Below, piece after piece: positions 1-10,058 of a stretch of DNA of 64,000 nt (position 1 is the stretch's first letter; the number at the start of each line of letters is the position of its first letter). The DNA lies in contig NC_088320.1 in the NCBI RefSeq assembly GCF_910592395.1, forward strand, positions 16,182,501-16,246,500. The letters run 5' to 3'. The position numbers and the translations under genes were made by a program. The stretch comes from Lineus longissimus. Its lineage: Eukaryota; Nemertea; Pilidiophora; Heteronemertea; Lineidae. Under the pieces are notes generated by a model. It was not told the origin of the DNA and made no database searches. It worked only from the letters and a program-made list of their open reading frames with translations.

Positions 1-137
1 GGAGGTGTATAAGGAACAAAATAATCCATAATATCCCAGATTGTATTCAGTTTTGTGCTTGTGCATTAACATTCTTCTCAAGATTCTTGTACGAGTCTCA
101 GTTAAACTATAAATTGTAATCGTATGAATTCTGGTTA

Positions 138-213
138 AAGGGAACCTGTAGCGCTTATAAAAATGCGGAGTTTTGAACGGCCCGGTTAAACCTAAGGTGG
201 GGATAAATGTTAG
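138..213 (-). repeat. Dispersed repeat fragment
   Basis: Reverse-complement match to sequence at 26424-26496 and 40765-40838, recognisable by 'GGAGTTTTGAACGGCCCGG' here. It is a short piece of a dispersed family whose longest continuous copy is at 40.6-40.8 kb. No coding content seen in 1-466. Confidence 0.6.
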
Positions 214-466
214 CAGTTTCTAGTTTCCCTCAGTTAGTTGATTATGTAGCCAATAAGCTGCATGAGAAGTAATCACCATTCAGTTACTTTTACCACGTTT
301 AGACTAGCGCCACGACTTGATCTATTTAAGATATCAACTACTAACGGATTAACAAGAATCCTGTAACGATTGTGCGTTTACAATCTGATCTGGCCTGAGT
401 TTTCAGCCTGTGCCTGACTTTCCTAATAGTTCAGCAACTGCAGCATTTTTCCCTTACCAACTTCAG

Positions 467-3400
467 GGAGACGGATTGGTGGCTCACGACTGACGTACGG
501 GTACAGGTCTGTAGCACTGAACACGTTTGCTCAACTTACAAACCTCAGTTTGACACATGACTCGACTGTATTCGTTACCGTCATAGCCAGGAATGCGGCC
601 GGACTCAGCACCTATCTAGCCTCGGGAGGAATCAAGGTAGACATGACTCCACCTATCATACATTACGTTTGGGACGGAGATAAAGAAGGTACAGAATGTG
701 CACTTTGTAACATTGATCTTTTTTGCTATGTAAGAATTGATATTCAAAACATGTTTATATTTGACATGCATATTAAGTCTTATTGATCGTGTTAATGATG
801 CAATACGCCCGTTTGTCAAGTGTATGCAACCATTCGGATTTTTATTTTTGGAAGAGGATATGTACACAGCATGCTGTGTATGCAACAGACAGTCGTTTTA
901 TGTTCACAGCGTTTTATATTTATATTTATTAGGCTCATTATAAAGCCCCGCCTCCGATTTTATGCTACCTGCTGTGCATCCTAGCAACATTTTCTCTTGA
1001 ATACACAACATGCCGTGTATACAATGTACAGGTACGCGCATTGTCTAGAGTACACAGCAGACTTCACTGGAGAAAGTTGTTTTGGCACACGTGCCATCCA
1101 AAAACGGGGGCTCTATATACGCCTTAGATATACTTGGGGGTCAAAGCCAAATGTAGAATGGGGTCAAAAAAGCACAACGGGACCATTGTCACCAGCGGTT
1201 TCAAGAATCAATGAGATAGATTCAGTAAAAAACAATTTGGCAGGTTTTTAAGCTCCAAATGTTGAATAGAACAATATCCCTTTTACAACATGATTTTGAC
1301 TTCCTGACTAGTCTGAGAATTACACAAAGTCAAGACAAGAACAACAAAGTTTCAAAAAGAAATGTTCAAAATTCTCTCCAGCTCACGTCATTGATGACCC
1401 GGTGTGACAGCGGATATAGTCCCCCTGGAGTCATAGCCCAGTAGCATTGTATTTGACCAATTAAGCAGCATGATCTATTGTACCGCTAACCCTAACCAAA
1501 ACATTTAGCAATGCGGGCTATTGTTACACGGACTATCAGCCCTAGGACTACTATCCCCGCCACACCGGTTATGTTAATTCGCCTCTGCTGTGCATGCAAC
1601 CAACTTGTTCCTGCGTACAAATCAGTCTACTGTGTACCTAGCCACTTCGTTTAGTTTACAAACCACTGACATTCGAGGTAAAACGGCAACAGTTCTATCC
1701 GTGTACTATTTTCAGGTCAAGACATTTCTTATCAGGGCAACCCGACAGTCAAAGCGCAATGGAAGGCCACTGATCCAGAATCGGGAATACAGTTTTGTGA
1801 ATATGGAATTGGTAGGTTAAGTCTTTAAAATCAATAAGAAAATCGCCTATATAGTGATTTATGCCAAATAGGAACGCGAGTATTCTTTAATCACATAGGT
1901 ACACCGCCGTACCGGAGTCGCGCTCAGACTCTCATTACATTGTGGTTTAAGTTCAGTTTTCTACCATGTCGAAACACGGTAAGTTCCTTAAACTAATGAT
2001 CTGATCCAGTCATGCCTACAGACAGTGATGTGCATTGAACATATTTCATGAGATCCTTGTAGGGTTATTTGCAAGAACTTGTTGCTTCCCGGTAGATCCT
2101 AACAAAAAAAGTTGATTCTGAGTCACCACTCCTGTAAACAAAATATTATTTCATCTAATCACAGGTGCTACCCCTGGATCCGTAGCTACACAGCCATTCA
2201 CTAAAGTCCAGCTAGGAGCTACGCATATTTCACATACCCTAAGTGAACATTTCCCTCCGGTAATCTACACATCTGTCCGCTGTTACAACTTTGCGGGTAG
2301 CTCAACGACCGTGACATCAAATGGTGTTGGAATCACTCTATCGAAGCCGAGCATTAAGAATGCAGTGGTTAGGATCCTGACAAGATCAGAAACAGTCTAC
2401 TCAAACCAGGAGTACGCGGGGAGTTCGTTTCAAAGCCAGGCAGATGAGTTGTTCTTTCAGTGGTTTGGCTTTGATGACCCTAGTGGAATAGACGGGTATG
2501 AGGTACGGCAATTTTCATTTCATGTTTAATGACGATTATAATATCTTAGTTGTGCCGATGAGAAGTGCATCGTAATTGTAGTCTTTTTTTGACTACATGC
2601 ATAACCTGACAGCCTTAGCCTTTTTCCCATGTCGTGCATCACCAACCACAAATTATAACGACGAGGTACCCAGCGCTATGCATACTAATTGATGACAAAA
2701 AGAGCCGAGCCATCATTTTATTTGAATGTGGTACTCGACACAATCCTTTTTTTCAGATAAAGGTTATCGGAAAGGGTGTGTGGGACCAAACGATACAGGT
2801 TTCAGACGGAGGCATTACCGACATGAGGGTTACTGATCTCGGTATGACAGATGGCAGCACATATTCGGTCGAGGTTCGCGCAGTAAGTGGTGTTGGCAGG
2901 AAAAGCGACACGGCCAGCTCTAAAGTTACTATCATGAGGCAACATCCCACGCTGATAGGTGAGTTCTTGTTGGAATGAGTATGTTCTGACGTGAAATATC
3001 GAATTCGAATTAACGATGATATGAACACGGTAGCATCTACCCTGATCAGGTTCCAAGAACTCTGCAACCGCTTCCACTAGCCGTAGCTCACCAAAGCTTC
3101 GTGTTTTATTACCAATAAAAATGTATTTTCGAATATGCATGTGCCTGTCATTACATGAAATCGACCAGAGAGGATTAAATGCATCTAGTGCGACACCGAC
3201 AAATCCACTCGGATTCGTTATGACACTAACCTCACACGTCTTAATTCTTCACCACTGATCATCTGCGAGCGTTATTTTTTTAGGGTCAGCTCCGAACCTC
3301 TACTGGACCGTCCTCAACAAGACTTTTATCATGGACTGGTCGACACTCTTCGAACAGAAGTCCGTCTTTAGTTATGAAGTTAGTTTGGGGACTCTCCTAG

Positions 3401-3591
3401 GTGGCGCTGATATTAAGCAATGGCTGGAGACAAAGTCATCCAATATGACATTTGAACTTGAGTCTCACTGGCAAAGAAGGACCACATTTCATGCTACTAT
3501 TACGGCCATAAACTCAGCCGGATTGTATACGACCACAGTTTATCCAATTGTTAGGAATTCAATTAAACCGGTTGTAACTGCTAAAATTGGT
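467..3591 (+). CDS. Large FN3-like repeat protein, internal exons (5'-partial)
   Basis: Five exons: 467-688, 1716-1811, 2165-2502, 2757-2958 and 3284-about 3591. Each has a pyrimidine-rich AG acceptor, and the first four have clear GT donors. Phases agree across every junction (1/1, 1/1, 0/0, 1/1). The joined protein shows repeated ectodomain signatures: 'VTVIARNAAGLST' then 'VDMTPP' in exon 1, 'DISYQGNP...DPESGI' in exon 2, 'YNFAGSSTTVTSNGV' and 'FDDPSGIDGYE' in exon 3, 'TYSVEVRAVSGVG' in exon 4 and 'TITAINSAGLYTTTV' in exon 5. This pattern belongs to large, uncharacterised extracellular proteins with tandem FN3-like domains common in marine invertebrates; that match is from memory of the family style, not a search. 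The start lies left of the window. The end is unclear: after 3591 there is either a weak donor or a TAA stop at 3592-3594. Function unknown; adhesion or receptor-like is inference. Confidence 0.75.
1399..1568 (+). mobile_element. 170-bp CCGGTGT-ended MITE, family gamma
   Basis: Ends are CCGGTGTGAC... and ...CACACCGG. A second copy of exactly 170 bp lies inverted at 43213-43382. The interior contains 'CTAACCCTAACC', which looks telomere-like but is part of the element in both copies. It sits in the intron between exons 1 and 2 of the FN3-like gene. Confidence 0.75.
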
Positions 3592-3594
3592 TAA

Positions 3595-4317
3595 CCAGTA
3601 GTAAATATGAAGTTATGCTGAGAATGCTCAGTCACCCCTTCTAATAGGTAAGGCATCTTCAAACAAATATCCAAGTAAATTGGGAGGGAGTATGTTGAAG
3701 GTTCAATTCGTATTTTTTTCTACTTCTCGCATTATGTATTTTTACATCTTTTAAACGTTGTTACCCCAACGCGCCAAGGCAGGAATTAGAGATACGTCAG
3801 GCTATTGCTTTATGCTTTCGCCAAATTACTCTAGAATCCCGCGGGAGGGAACAGAGCTTCTGCACCAGCGACATGACCGGCGACTGACCAATTTGCAGTA
3901 TTTGACCAATCAGGATCGCCGATCATTATTTTGGCCCCTGTCGTAATGTTGGCTTATCATAACATCATGTAACATACACCACAACCAAGTTGAATTGTTG
4001 AAGTTCATGGCTATGAACGATCAGATTCTTTTAAATCGTACCACGCCTATAGGCGATCAAGCGTGTGATTCACTCACTATACATTAATGATAGGTCTTTA
4101 GAAACAGATACAGTGTAAAATAAATGCAAGTCCCCCCGGAATCTAAGTCTGCTCCTTTTGTTAAAGTGAATAGAGTCGCCGAGTTCCTTTGTTGAAGATT
4201 ATCTAGCTAACCCTAACCAAACCATTAACCACATTCTTTGACACAGCTATTGCATGGGGTCCTTATTCCTAGGACGTCCATTCCTTTTACAGCTGCGGAA
4301 AGATGGTCGGGGCAGAA
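3595..4317. other. Intergenic or intronic stretch, nothing identified
   Basis: No supported exon, RNA gene or clear repeat. It may be an intron of the FN3-like gene. Confidence 0.5.
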
Positions 4318-4595
4318 GTTAAAGCTGAACTGCATGCACAAAACCGGAGCACCCCATGCGGCAATAGTAAGAAATTCAAACGACCGAAAGACCCTTCTGA
4401 ATACGGCCTGAAACATGATAGACCTCCAATGCTTCGATGCGCTTGATTTCACAAACCAGCAAGTCCTGGGACGGTGCGGACCTTCGCAGAGAATTCTGAA
4501 GGCAAAAGTAAAAAGGTCCTCTCATCGGGACTCGAACTCGAGACCTCTGGTTTTATTTGCCAACACTCTTATCCTCAAGGCCACTGGGCTGCTTG
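4318..4595 (-). mobile_element. tRNA-derived SINE (minus copy)
   Basis: Read on the minus strand, the head has an A-box-like 'TGGCCTTGAGGATAAGAG' and a B-box-like 'GGTCTCGAGTTCGAGTCC'. A body of about 160 bp follows. The body matches, in reverse orientation, the body of the element at 4890-5125 ('TTGCTGGTTTGTGAAATCAA'). It does not fold as a full tRNA, so it is called a SINE rather than a tRNA gene. Confidence 0.7.
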
Positions 4596-4889
4596 AAATG
4601 CCTGTCGTTTTGTACGCCTTTATAGAATGTGCAAACATTTGTGTGTAATCTTTGTTCAACATCTTTGAGCGGCTTCCAGTGGGCAACGACAGGAAGAAAG
4701 TAATTTTTTCTTTGGTGTGCGTGATTATGTATGCGGAGTCTACGTTTTCTCTTAGCAATGTTCACCTTTGTCCTGGTATCTTCTTCTATTACATGTACTT
4801 GAGAATATTTCTGGTTCATCTTTAAAAAATAAAGCATAATCGCCATTCATATAAGATATATTTGCTGGCGGCAGTTCACAAGAAAGCCC

Positions 4890-5125
4890 CCCCCCCCCTA
4901 GCTCAGACGGTTAAAGCGTTCTTATTCTGAGCCCGAGTTCCTGGTTTCGAATCCCTGGACTGTCCGCATCGTCCTGTGGCTTGCTGGTTTGTGAAATCAA
5001 GCGCATCGAAGCATTGGAGGTCTATCATGTTTCAGGCCGTATTCAGAAGGGTCTTTCGGTCGTTTGAATTTCTTACTATTGCCGCATGGGGTGCTCCGGT
5101 TTTGTGCATGCAGTTCAGCTTTAAA
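4890..5125 (+). mobile_element. tRNA-derived SINE (plus copy)
   Basis: A run of ten C is followed by 'TAGCTCAGACGGTTAAAGCG' (A-box-like) and 'CCTGGTTTCGAATCCC' (B-box-like). The body ends near 'TTTGTGCATGCAGTTCAGC'. It forms an inverted pair with the element at 4318-4595. Confidence 0.7.
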
Positions 5126-5445
5126 CACTGAATCAATCGTACAGTCCTACCAGAAAGTATAAATGTCCGCAGTTTTTTTTAATATCACAGAGATAAAATA
5201 AGATATTTGAATGCGGTTTTCAGCAGAGTTTGGTATATCTAGTTGGTCATATACATGTTGTATTTGGATGCACATAATTCTATCCCTTCATTAGGTAACA
5301 AACATTTAAAAAAGGTCCACAATTCACTTTTTTATTTCATGTGCCTTTTCAAAAATTCAAATGAGCCCATGAACTGTGCTTTATGACCATCATTTTCTGG
5401 CATTCGTAATTCCAGAGTGTGTTCGATATTTATGCCAAATGCACA

Positions 5446-5512
5446 ATTTTGCTATATGTCCAAGAAATGAACAAATTAATCTCGGTTTTCCTATTTTTGA
5501 AACACCCTGTAC
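5446..5512 (+). repeat. Solo terminal fragment of a mariner-like element
   Basis: The sequence from 'ATGTCCAAGAAATGAACAAA' to 'GAAACACCCTGTA' matches the right terminus of the element at 31700-32655. No partner end is seen nearby. Confidence 0.65.
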
Positions 5513-6719
5513 TATTAGTACACGTGATCAAATTTAATTGATCCATTTTAAAATCACTTTGTGAACTTATGGTCACAGCACCGTGACTGTCGGAATATTT
5601 CTCCATACTGAGGTTGGTCATTGGCGAGTTGGCGGAGCATACCACACATCGTTCGCATGTTAATCTGTCAGTGGCGCTGGTCATCGTTGGTGTGCCTATC
5701 TTCTCTCCCGCGAGATTCTAGAGTAAAAGTATTATGACATCAACTGTTTGCTTCCCACCCAAGCGTTATTGTAAAGATATATCGTTTAAAATATACTCTT
5801 CACCAATATGCTATCAAGAATTAGCCGAGTTTCATATGTGATGCTGACTTTGCTTTCCTGTTTTGGTAATGAAGGCAGATACACTCGCTCCCAAAGGTTC
5901 TATACGCTTCACATTTGTGAATAGATTCTGCAATCCTCACAAAAACTACTTCATTTAATAAACTGCATGTCATACCTATTCTTTTTTTTCATTACATGCA
6001 GAAATATGCAATATGTGCAAAATATTAGAAAAAAATTACTATTTCAAATCCTGCAGTTGTATATTCAGATAAAACAGAATCATACTCCGGTCCGTTCAAT
6101 GACTTTCTGAAGAAAAAGTTTTGGATCTGTGTACAAACTACTTAACTTTTTGTAATCTTACATGTAATAACTTTATCAATTATCGTATGGAGAAAACATT
6201 TTCAGATATAGAAAGTAGATGATATGAGAATTTTTGGGGGTTATAATGTGTATAGACGAATTCGAAGAACGCCAAAACGAATCAAATATGCATACTCAGA
6301 ACACGTCTGAAGGCCTAAGCCAAGTTCAGACATTGCCTGGAGACACGGCGAATCTTTGTTTAAAGTGAAACGCATGACTGGTCAGCGCCAAAACAAACTT
6401 ATTTGAATTCGTCTATTGTTTCGTGTATTGCAATCACTACCAAGCAGTGAAAGTCAGCCACTTTCCCTGGTATGGGCCTTCTCAATCTGGTGGCATCAGT
6501 TCATGTCATTCTCGTTCTTATATTGAAATCCTTTTCTTTCTTATCGCTCACCGCACGCAAAGGCAACTAGCTTGGAACGTCACGGTCTTCGACAGGCATT
6601 CTGGAAGAAAACAGACGCATTTATTCATATCAGCCACAAAGTAAATAAGATTAGAACAGGGTAATACATTGTGACAGATGATGGATGGGTATGAGTGTTC
6701 TCTTGGACTAGGTGTAGTG
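5513..6719. other. Intergenic, nothing identified
   Basis: AT-rich sequence without convincing exons. Open frames here are short and lack splice support. Confidence 0.5.
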
Positions 6720-6893
6720 GTGGCACCATTCTAGCCCAGGCTAGAGGGAGATTCCCTTTAGCTCAGTCGGTAGAGTGATGGCCTTTTTAGCGAGAGGTCC
6801 CGGGTTCAATCCCCGGTTGGACCTTGATGTTTTTCCTCTGTTACATTTGGCGCCCAACATGGTAAAAGGATACTAATAATTTGTTTAGATGCT
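6720..6893 (+). mobile_element. tRNA-like plus PBS-like repeat unit, copy 1
   Basis: Contains Pol III-like boxes 'TTTAGCTCAGTCGGTAGAG' and 'GGTCCCGGGTTCAATCC'. About 45 bp later comes 'TGGCGCCCAAC' (6848-6858), which resembles an LTR-retrotransposon primer-binding site. Copy 2 follows at 6974-7153. It could be a SINE, or a TRIM-like non-autonomous LTR element carrying a tRNA-like segment. The anticodon and acceptor stems do not pair, so it is not a tRNA gene. Confidence 0.55.
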
Positions 6894-6973
6894 GGTGTGT
6901 CTGTGGATAATGAATTAACCCTTTATATCACGGAAGAAGCCGGTTGTGAGGACACAAACATGGGGAGTATGTT

Positions 6974-7153
6974 GTGGTGCCATCATTCCTACCAGCCTAG
7001 GCTAGAAGGAAATTCCCTTTAGCTCTGTCGGTAGAGTAATGGCCTTATAAGCGAGAGGTCCCGGGTTCAATCCCCATATGGACCTTGATGTTTTTCCTCT
7101 GTTACATTTGGCGCCCAACGTGGTAAAAGGGTACTAATAATTTGTTTAGATGC
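6974..7153 (+). mobile_element. tRNA-like plus PBS-like repeat unit, copy 2
   Basis: Directly repeated copy of 6720-6893 with the same box order and 'TGGCGCCCAAC' at 7109-7119. Differences such as GCTCTGTC for GCTCAGTC in the A box show divergence. The two copies are about 250 bp apart, start to start. Confidence 0.55.
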
Positions 7154-7584
7154 TATACATAGGCAAGACAGTGTTGATGGATGCAAAATAGCAACATGAA
7201 TAGTCAATGAATGAGTCAAAGTATATATGATAAGATGATCCGAGGAAAATCTTCATATTGAAACGAGTAAGTAGGATGATACTATGCTTATCACCGAAAT
7301 GCCTATTCTGATTATTTTATCGATGAAAACTTGAAATGATATTCTATTGTTCTTTCAAATTAAACTTAGACGCCAAGGCGATCTGCCAGGTATACACCTA
7401 CCCTCAAATAAACCTAGAATAGCACGATGGCGACCATTGTTACTTACAACTAAAGAGGGTTCCAAAGCATGAGCAGCAACGCGGCGTCTCACCTTCAGAG
7501 ACTGCACCGGCCGACCCCTGAAAATGTTTAATTTTTGCGTTACCCAACCAAAGGCATATACAGGTATTTTCAAACATACATAAC

Positions 7585-7836
7585 ATTGGGTGATACGAAT
7601 AAAGACTAGCAAACGCTTTCATCTAAAACATCATGTAGGGTAGAACGGGGTAATTGTAGCCCCTGCCTATGATATTGATTGATATCCAAATGCATCAAAC
7701 AATGCAGGGGCTACAAATAAACCGGGGCTACAAATACCCCATTCTACCATACATTACACCAGGCCTTTCTGTACAAAACTGAAGTAAAAGCATTTGCTAG
7801 ACTTTATTCATATCAGCCAATGTGAGAATGTCATGA
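7585..7836. mobile_element. Hairpin MITE interrupted by another MITE
   Basis: The outer ends are inverted: 'ATTGGGTGATACGAATAAAG' and the complement of 'CTTTATTCATATCAGCCAAT'. An uninterrupted 123-bp relative lies at 40030-40152. The extra length is a second element at 7636-7750. Confidence 0.7.
7636..7750. mobile_element. Nested hairpin MITE
   Basis: Inverted ends 'TAGGGTAGAACGGGGTA' and 'TACCCCATTCTACCATA'. The interior has inverted 'TTGTAGCCCCTGC' and 'GCAGGGGCTACAA'. It is inserted inside the element 7585-7836. Confidence 0.7.
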
Positions 7837-8249
7837 ATCAAGCCAGAGGTTAGGCATTGAATACTGTCATGTAATGTAATAGGAATGTTCAATTAACCAT
7901 TGATTATATGAATTATCAAGAATAATAAAGACTAAGATATTGGAACATCAGAAAAATTATCTTTTTCATCGAACAACAACAAAGTATAAATATTCAATTT
8001 CCCGTCCTATGGCGTGATAGCGGGCATTATCTGTAATGGAGGTTTTTGAACCTTGTTAAATTACACTTTTCTTATTAGCCTTATACTACTCAACGAGTTA
8101 CAGTGTTTTTGGCATTTGTTTTGTGAACAAAATGAAGCACAAGCCAGCCAATAGTAGAGGCAGCCATTGAATTATAGAAGCCGAATTACGCCAGCAAGAG
8201 CCCCCTAATGTCAAAAGTAGGTACCTAATATGCGCATAATTAACAATGG

Positions 8250-8590
8250 CGGATTTCTCGCTCTCGATTCACTTTCTTTTACTAAACTGGTGTTTTGGTC
8301 AATAATCGATTAAGAGGTATATACACTATGGGAAAAAAACGGAAATTTAAAATGTGATTAAATGATAAGCGGTTAGATACATACATTAGACTCATTTGCT
8401 AAGAGTCGTCGCTATATACACTAAGTATAAGTTGACCGCGTTGACATGAATGATAGCGCGGATATCATAATGGGCTCCTGGAAGGCGGTGTATGAATAAG
8501 ATCAGCTCTCCTTCTTGGGTAAAACAAGTTGCTGTTCGGTTAACCGGGCTTGCCAAATAATCACTTCCCAACTTGTATTTTGAATACTGA
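8250..8590 (+). repeat. Dispersed repeat, copy 1 of about 340 bp
   Basis: Aligns with 13940-14285. Shared blocks include 'CTCGCTCTCGATTCA'-type sequence, 'TTTTGGTCAATAAT', and the terminal 'CCGGGCTTGCCAAAT'. No coding content. Confidence 0.6.
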
Positions 8591-8912
8591 GATGATACTA
8601 TATGTAGATGAGGTGAGCCTTTTTATTATAGTATATTCAGAGATAATGGGTTCGATACCATTGAGAGCGTTTGCCTTCTGCGGTAGCAACACCCCGGCAA
8701 AACTAATTTCGGACCGAGCGGTTATTTGTCAATATGTTACATATTTCTCATTAAACAACTGAAGTGCTGGCGCATTAAAAACAACTGAACTACTGGTGTA
8801 ATTAAGTTATGGCGGTAAATACATCATCACCATCATAATCAAACACGCATTCATTGACAAGCGTAGTTTAACAATAGGCAGGTAAAGCAACCCAAACGAA
8901 CGACGAAGCAGG

Positions 8913-9112
8913 AACTACAAAGTTAGACCTGTCATAAAACTACAAAGTTAGACCTGTCATAAAACTACAAAGTTAGACCTGTCATAAAACTACAAAGTTA
9001 GACCTGTCATAAAACTACAAAGTTAGACCTGTCATAAAACTACAAAGTTAGACCTGTCATAAAACTACAAAGTTAGACCTGTCATAAAACTACAAAGTTT
9101 GACCTGTTATCA
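8913..9112 (+). repeat. 25-bp tandem repeat, 8 units
   Basis: Eight units of AACTACAAAGTTAGACCTGT plus CATAA. Seven are identical as read; the eighth has substitutions. No open reading frame is maintained. Confidence 0.95.
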
Positions 9113-9825
9113 ACTCCTGTGCAATTTCATTTACTATAGGTCACGCACCAACTTTTAAGCCGTTTCCCTTTAAAATGATACTTTCTATACATGTATATGC
9201 TCATAACTCTTTCCGAAACGTAAACCCAGGGACACTTTTACAGCAAAATAGACCTGTCCTAGCCTGTCAAACCATGACATTTTCGTTGTACGTTATGCAT
9301 GATGATTTCAGGGTGGGGTCTGAAGTTAAGGGGGTGATTTTTGACGGCTTTTAACCCGCAAATCAGCTTTTTCACCCCGACGGGTTGAATGGTGCTTCAA
9401 AACCACATAAACAAGCCAACTGAGCTGAAACTTCATCATTTTCTTCATTTCAAACATTCACGATTTGAACAGATGTATATTTTAAATGGAAATTACCATG
9501 CAGCTGGTATGGTGAGCATTGATCTAAAACTGAACTATTTTCGTTGCTGATTGGTTTAATACAGATGCATGACCTATATGCGCGACACAGGTAAAACATA
9601 TTCGATACTTCGTCCGAGGAATCGGGGAAATTTTCAAAGATACTAATCGAAAAGTACATTTTTTGAATTTCGTCGTTTGTATTGTGGGAGTCTCGTAATG
9701 CAACATTTAGAGTATTGAGATCTTATAGTTTTGAACGTAGAGTATTAGTTTATTGTTTATTAGTAATAGGGGCCTAGTCTTATATCACATATAAGTTGAG
9801 TCTCAACCCTGGTTATTGTGCCCAG
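9113..9825. other. Intergenic, nothing identified
   Basis: No supported exon or repeat beyond the tandem array to the left. Confidence 0.45.
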
Positions 9826-10058
9826 ATCTTGTGAGGGAAATCTAACCCTTCTTGGCTTTTGTTATATATGGAAGCTATTGTGTGTTGGGTTGGCTCTGGC
9901 CTGCTGTTATGTCATGTACATAGCCCTTCCAAGGGAGAGGGCAGATCAAACCCAGACACGAGACAAGGAACACACCAACGTTGAAGACCCTGATTATATG
10001 CCTATAGAAGGAAGACAAGTTCTGCCACCAAGTTGCAGAGCGCCTGAAACCAATGTGG
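9826..10058 (+). CDS. Exon with transmembrane segment and cytoplasmic tail
   Basis: Acceptor 'TTATTGTGCCCAG' and donor 'AATGTGG/GTAAGTT' frame an open exon with entering phase 2 and leaving phase 1. It encodes a short ectodomain end ('SCEGNLT', an N-glycosylation sequon) and one hydrophobic span of about 26 residues rich in L, C, A and V. A charged tail follows, with 'RERADQTQTRDKEH' and 'DPDYMPIEG'. This is a typical type I receptor juxtamembrane exon. The Tyr in 'DYMPI' could be a phosphorylation or SH2-docking site, which is inference. It might be the membrane exon of the FN3-like gene upstream on the same strand, but about 6 kb of repeats separate them. The preceding and following exons were not found. 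Confidence 0.5.

Noticed and set aside
1485-1500. Telomere-like CTAACCCTAACC
   Set aside because: Only two units and present inside both copies of the same transposable element (also 43285-43300), so it is not an interstitial telomere.
4895-4975. Possible tRNA-Leu gene
   Set aside because: Box motifs only; no cloverleaf with matching acceptor stem, and it is fused to a repeat body shared with 4318-4595.
6755-6830. Possible genuine tRNA gene
   Set aside because: A- and B-box motifs are present, but the acceptor and anticodon arms do not pair and the unit is duplicated with decay, so it is a tRNA-derived repeat.
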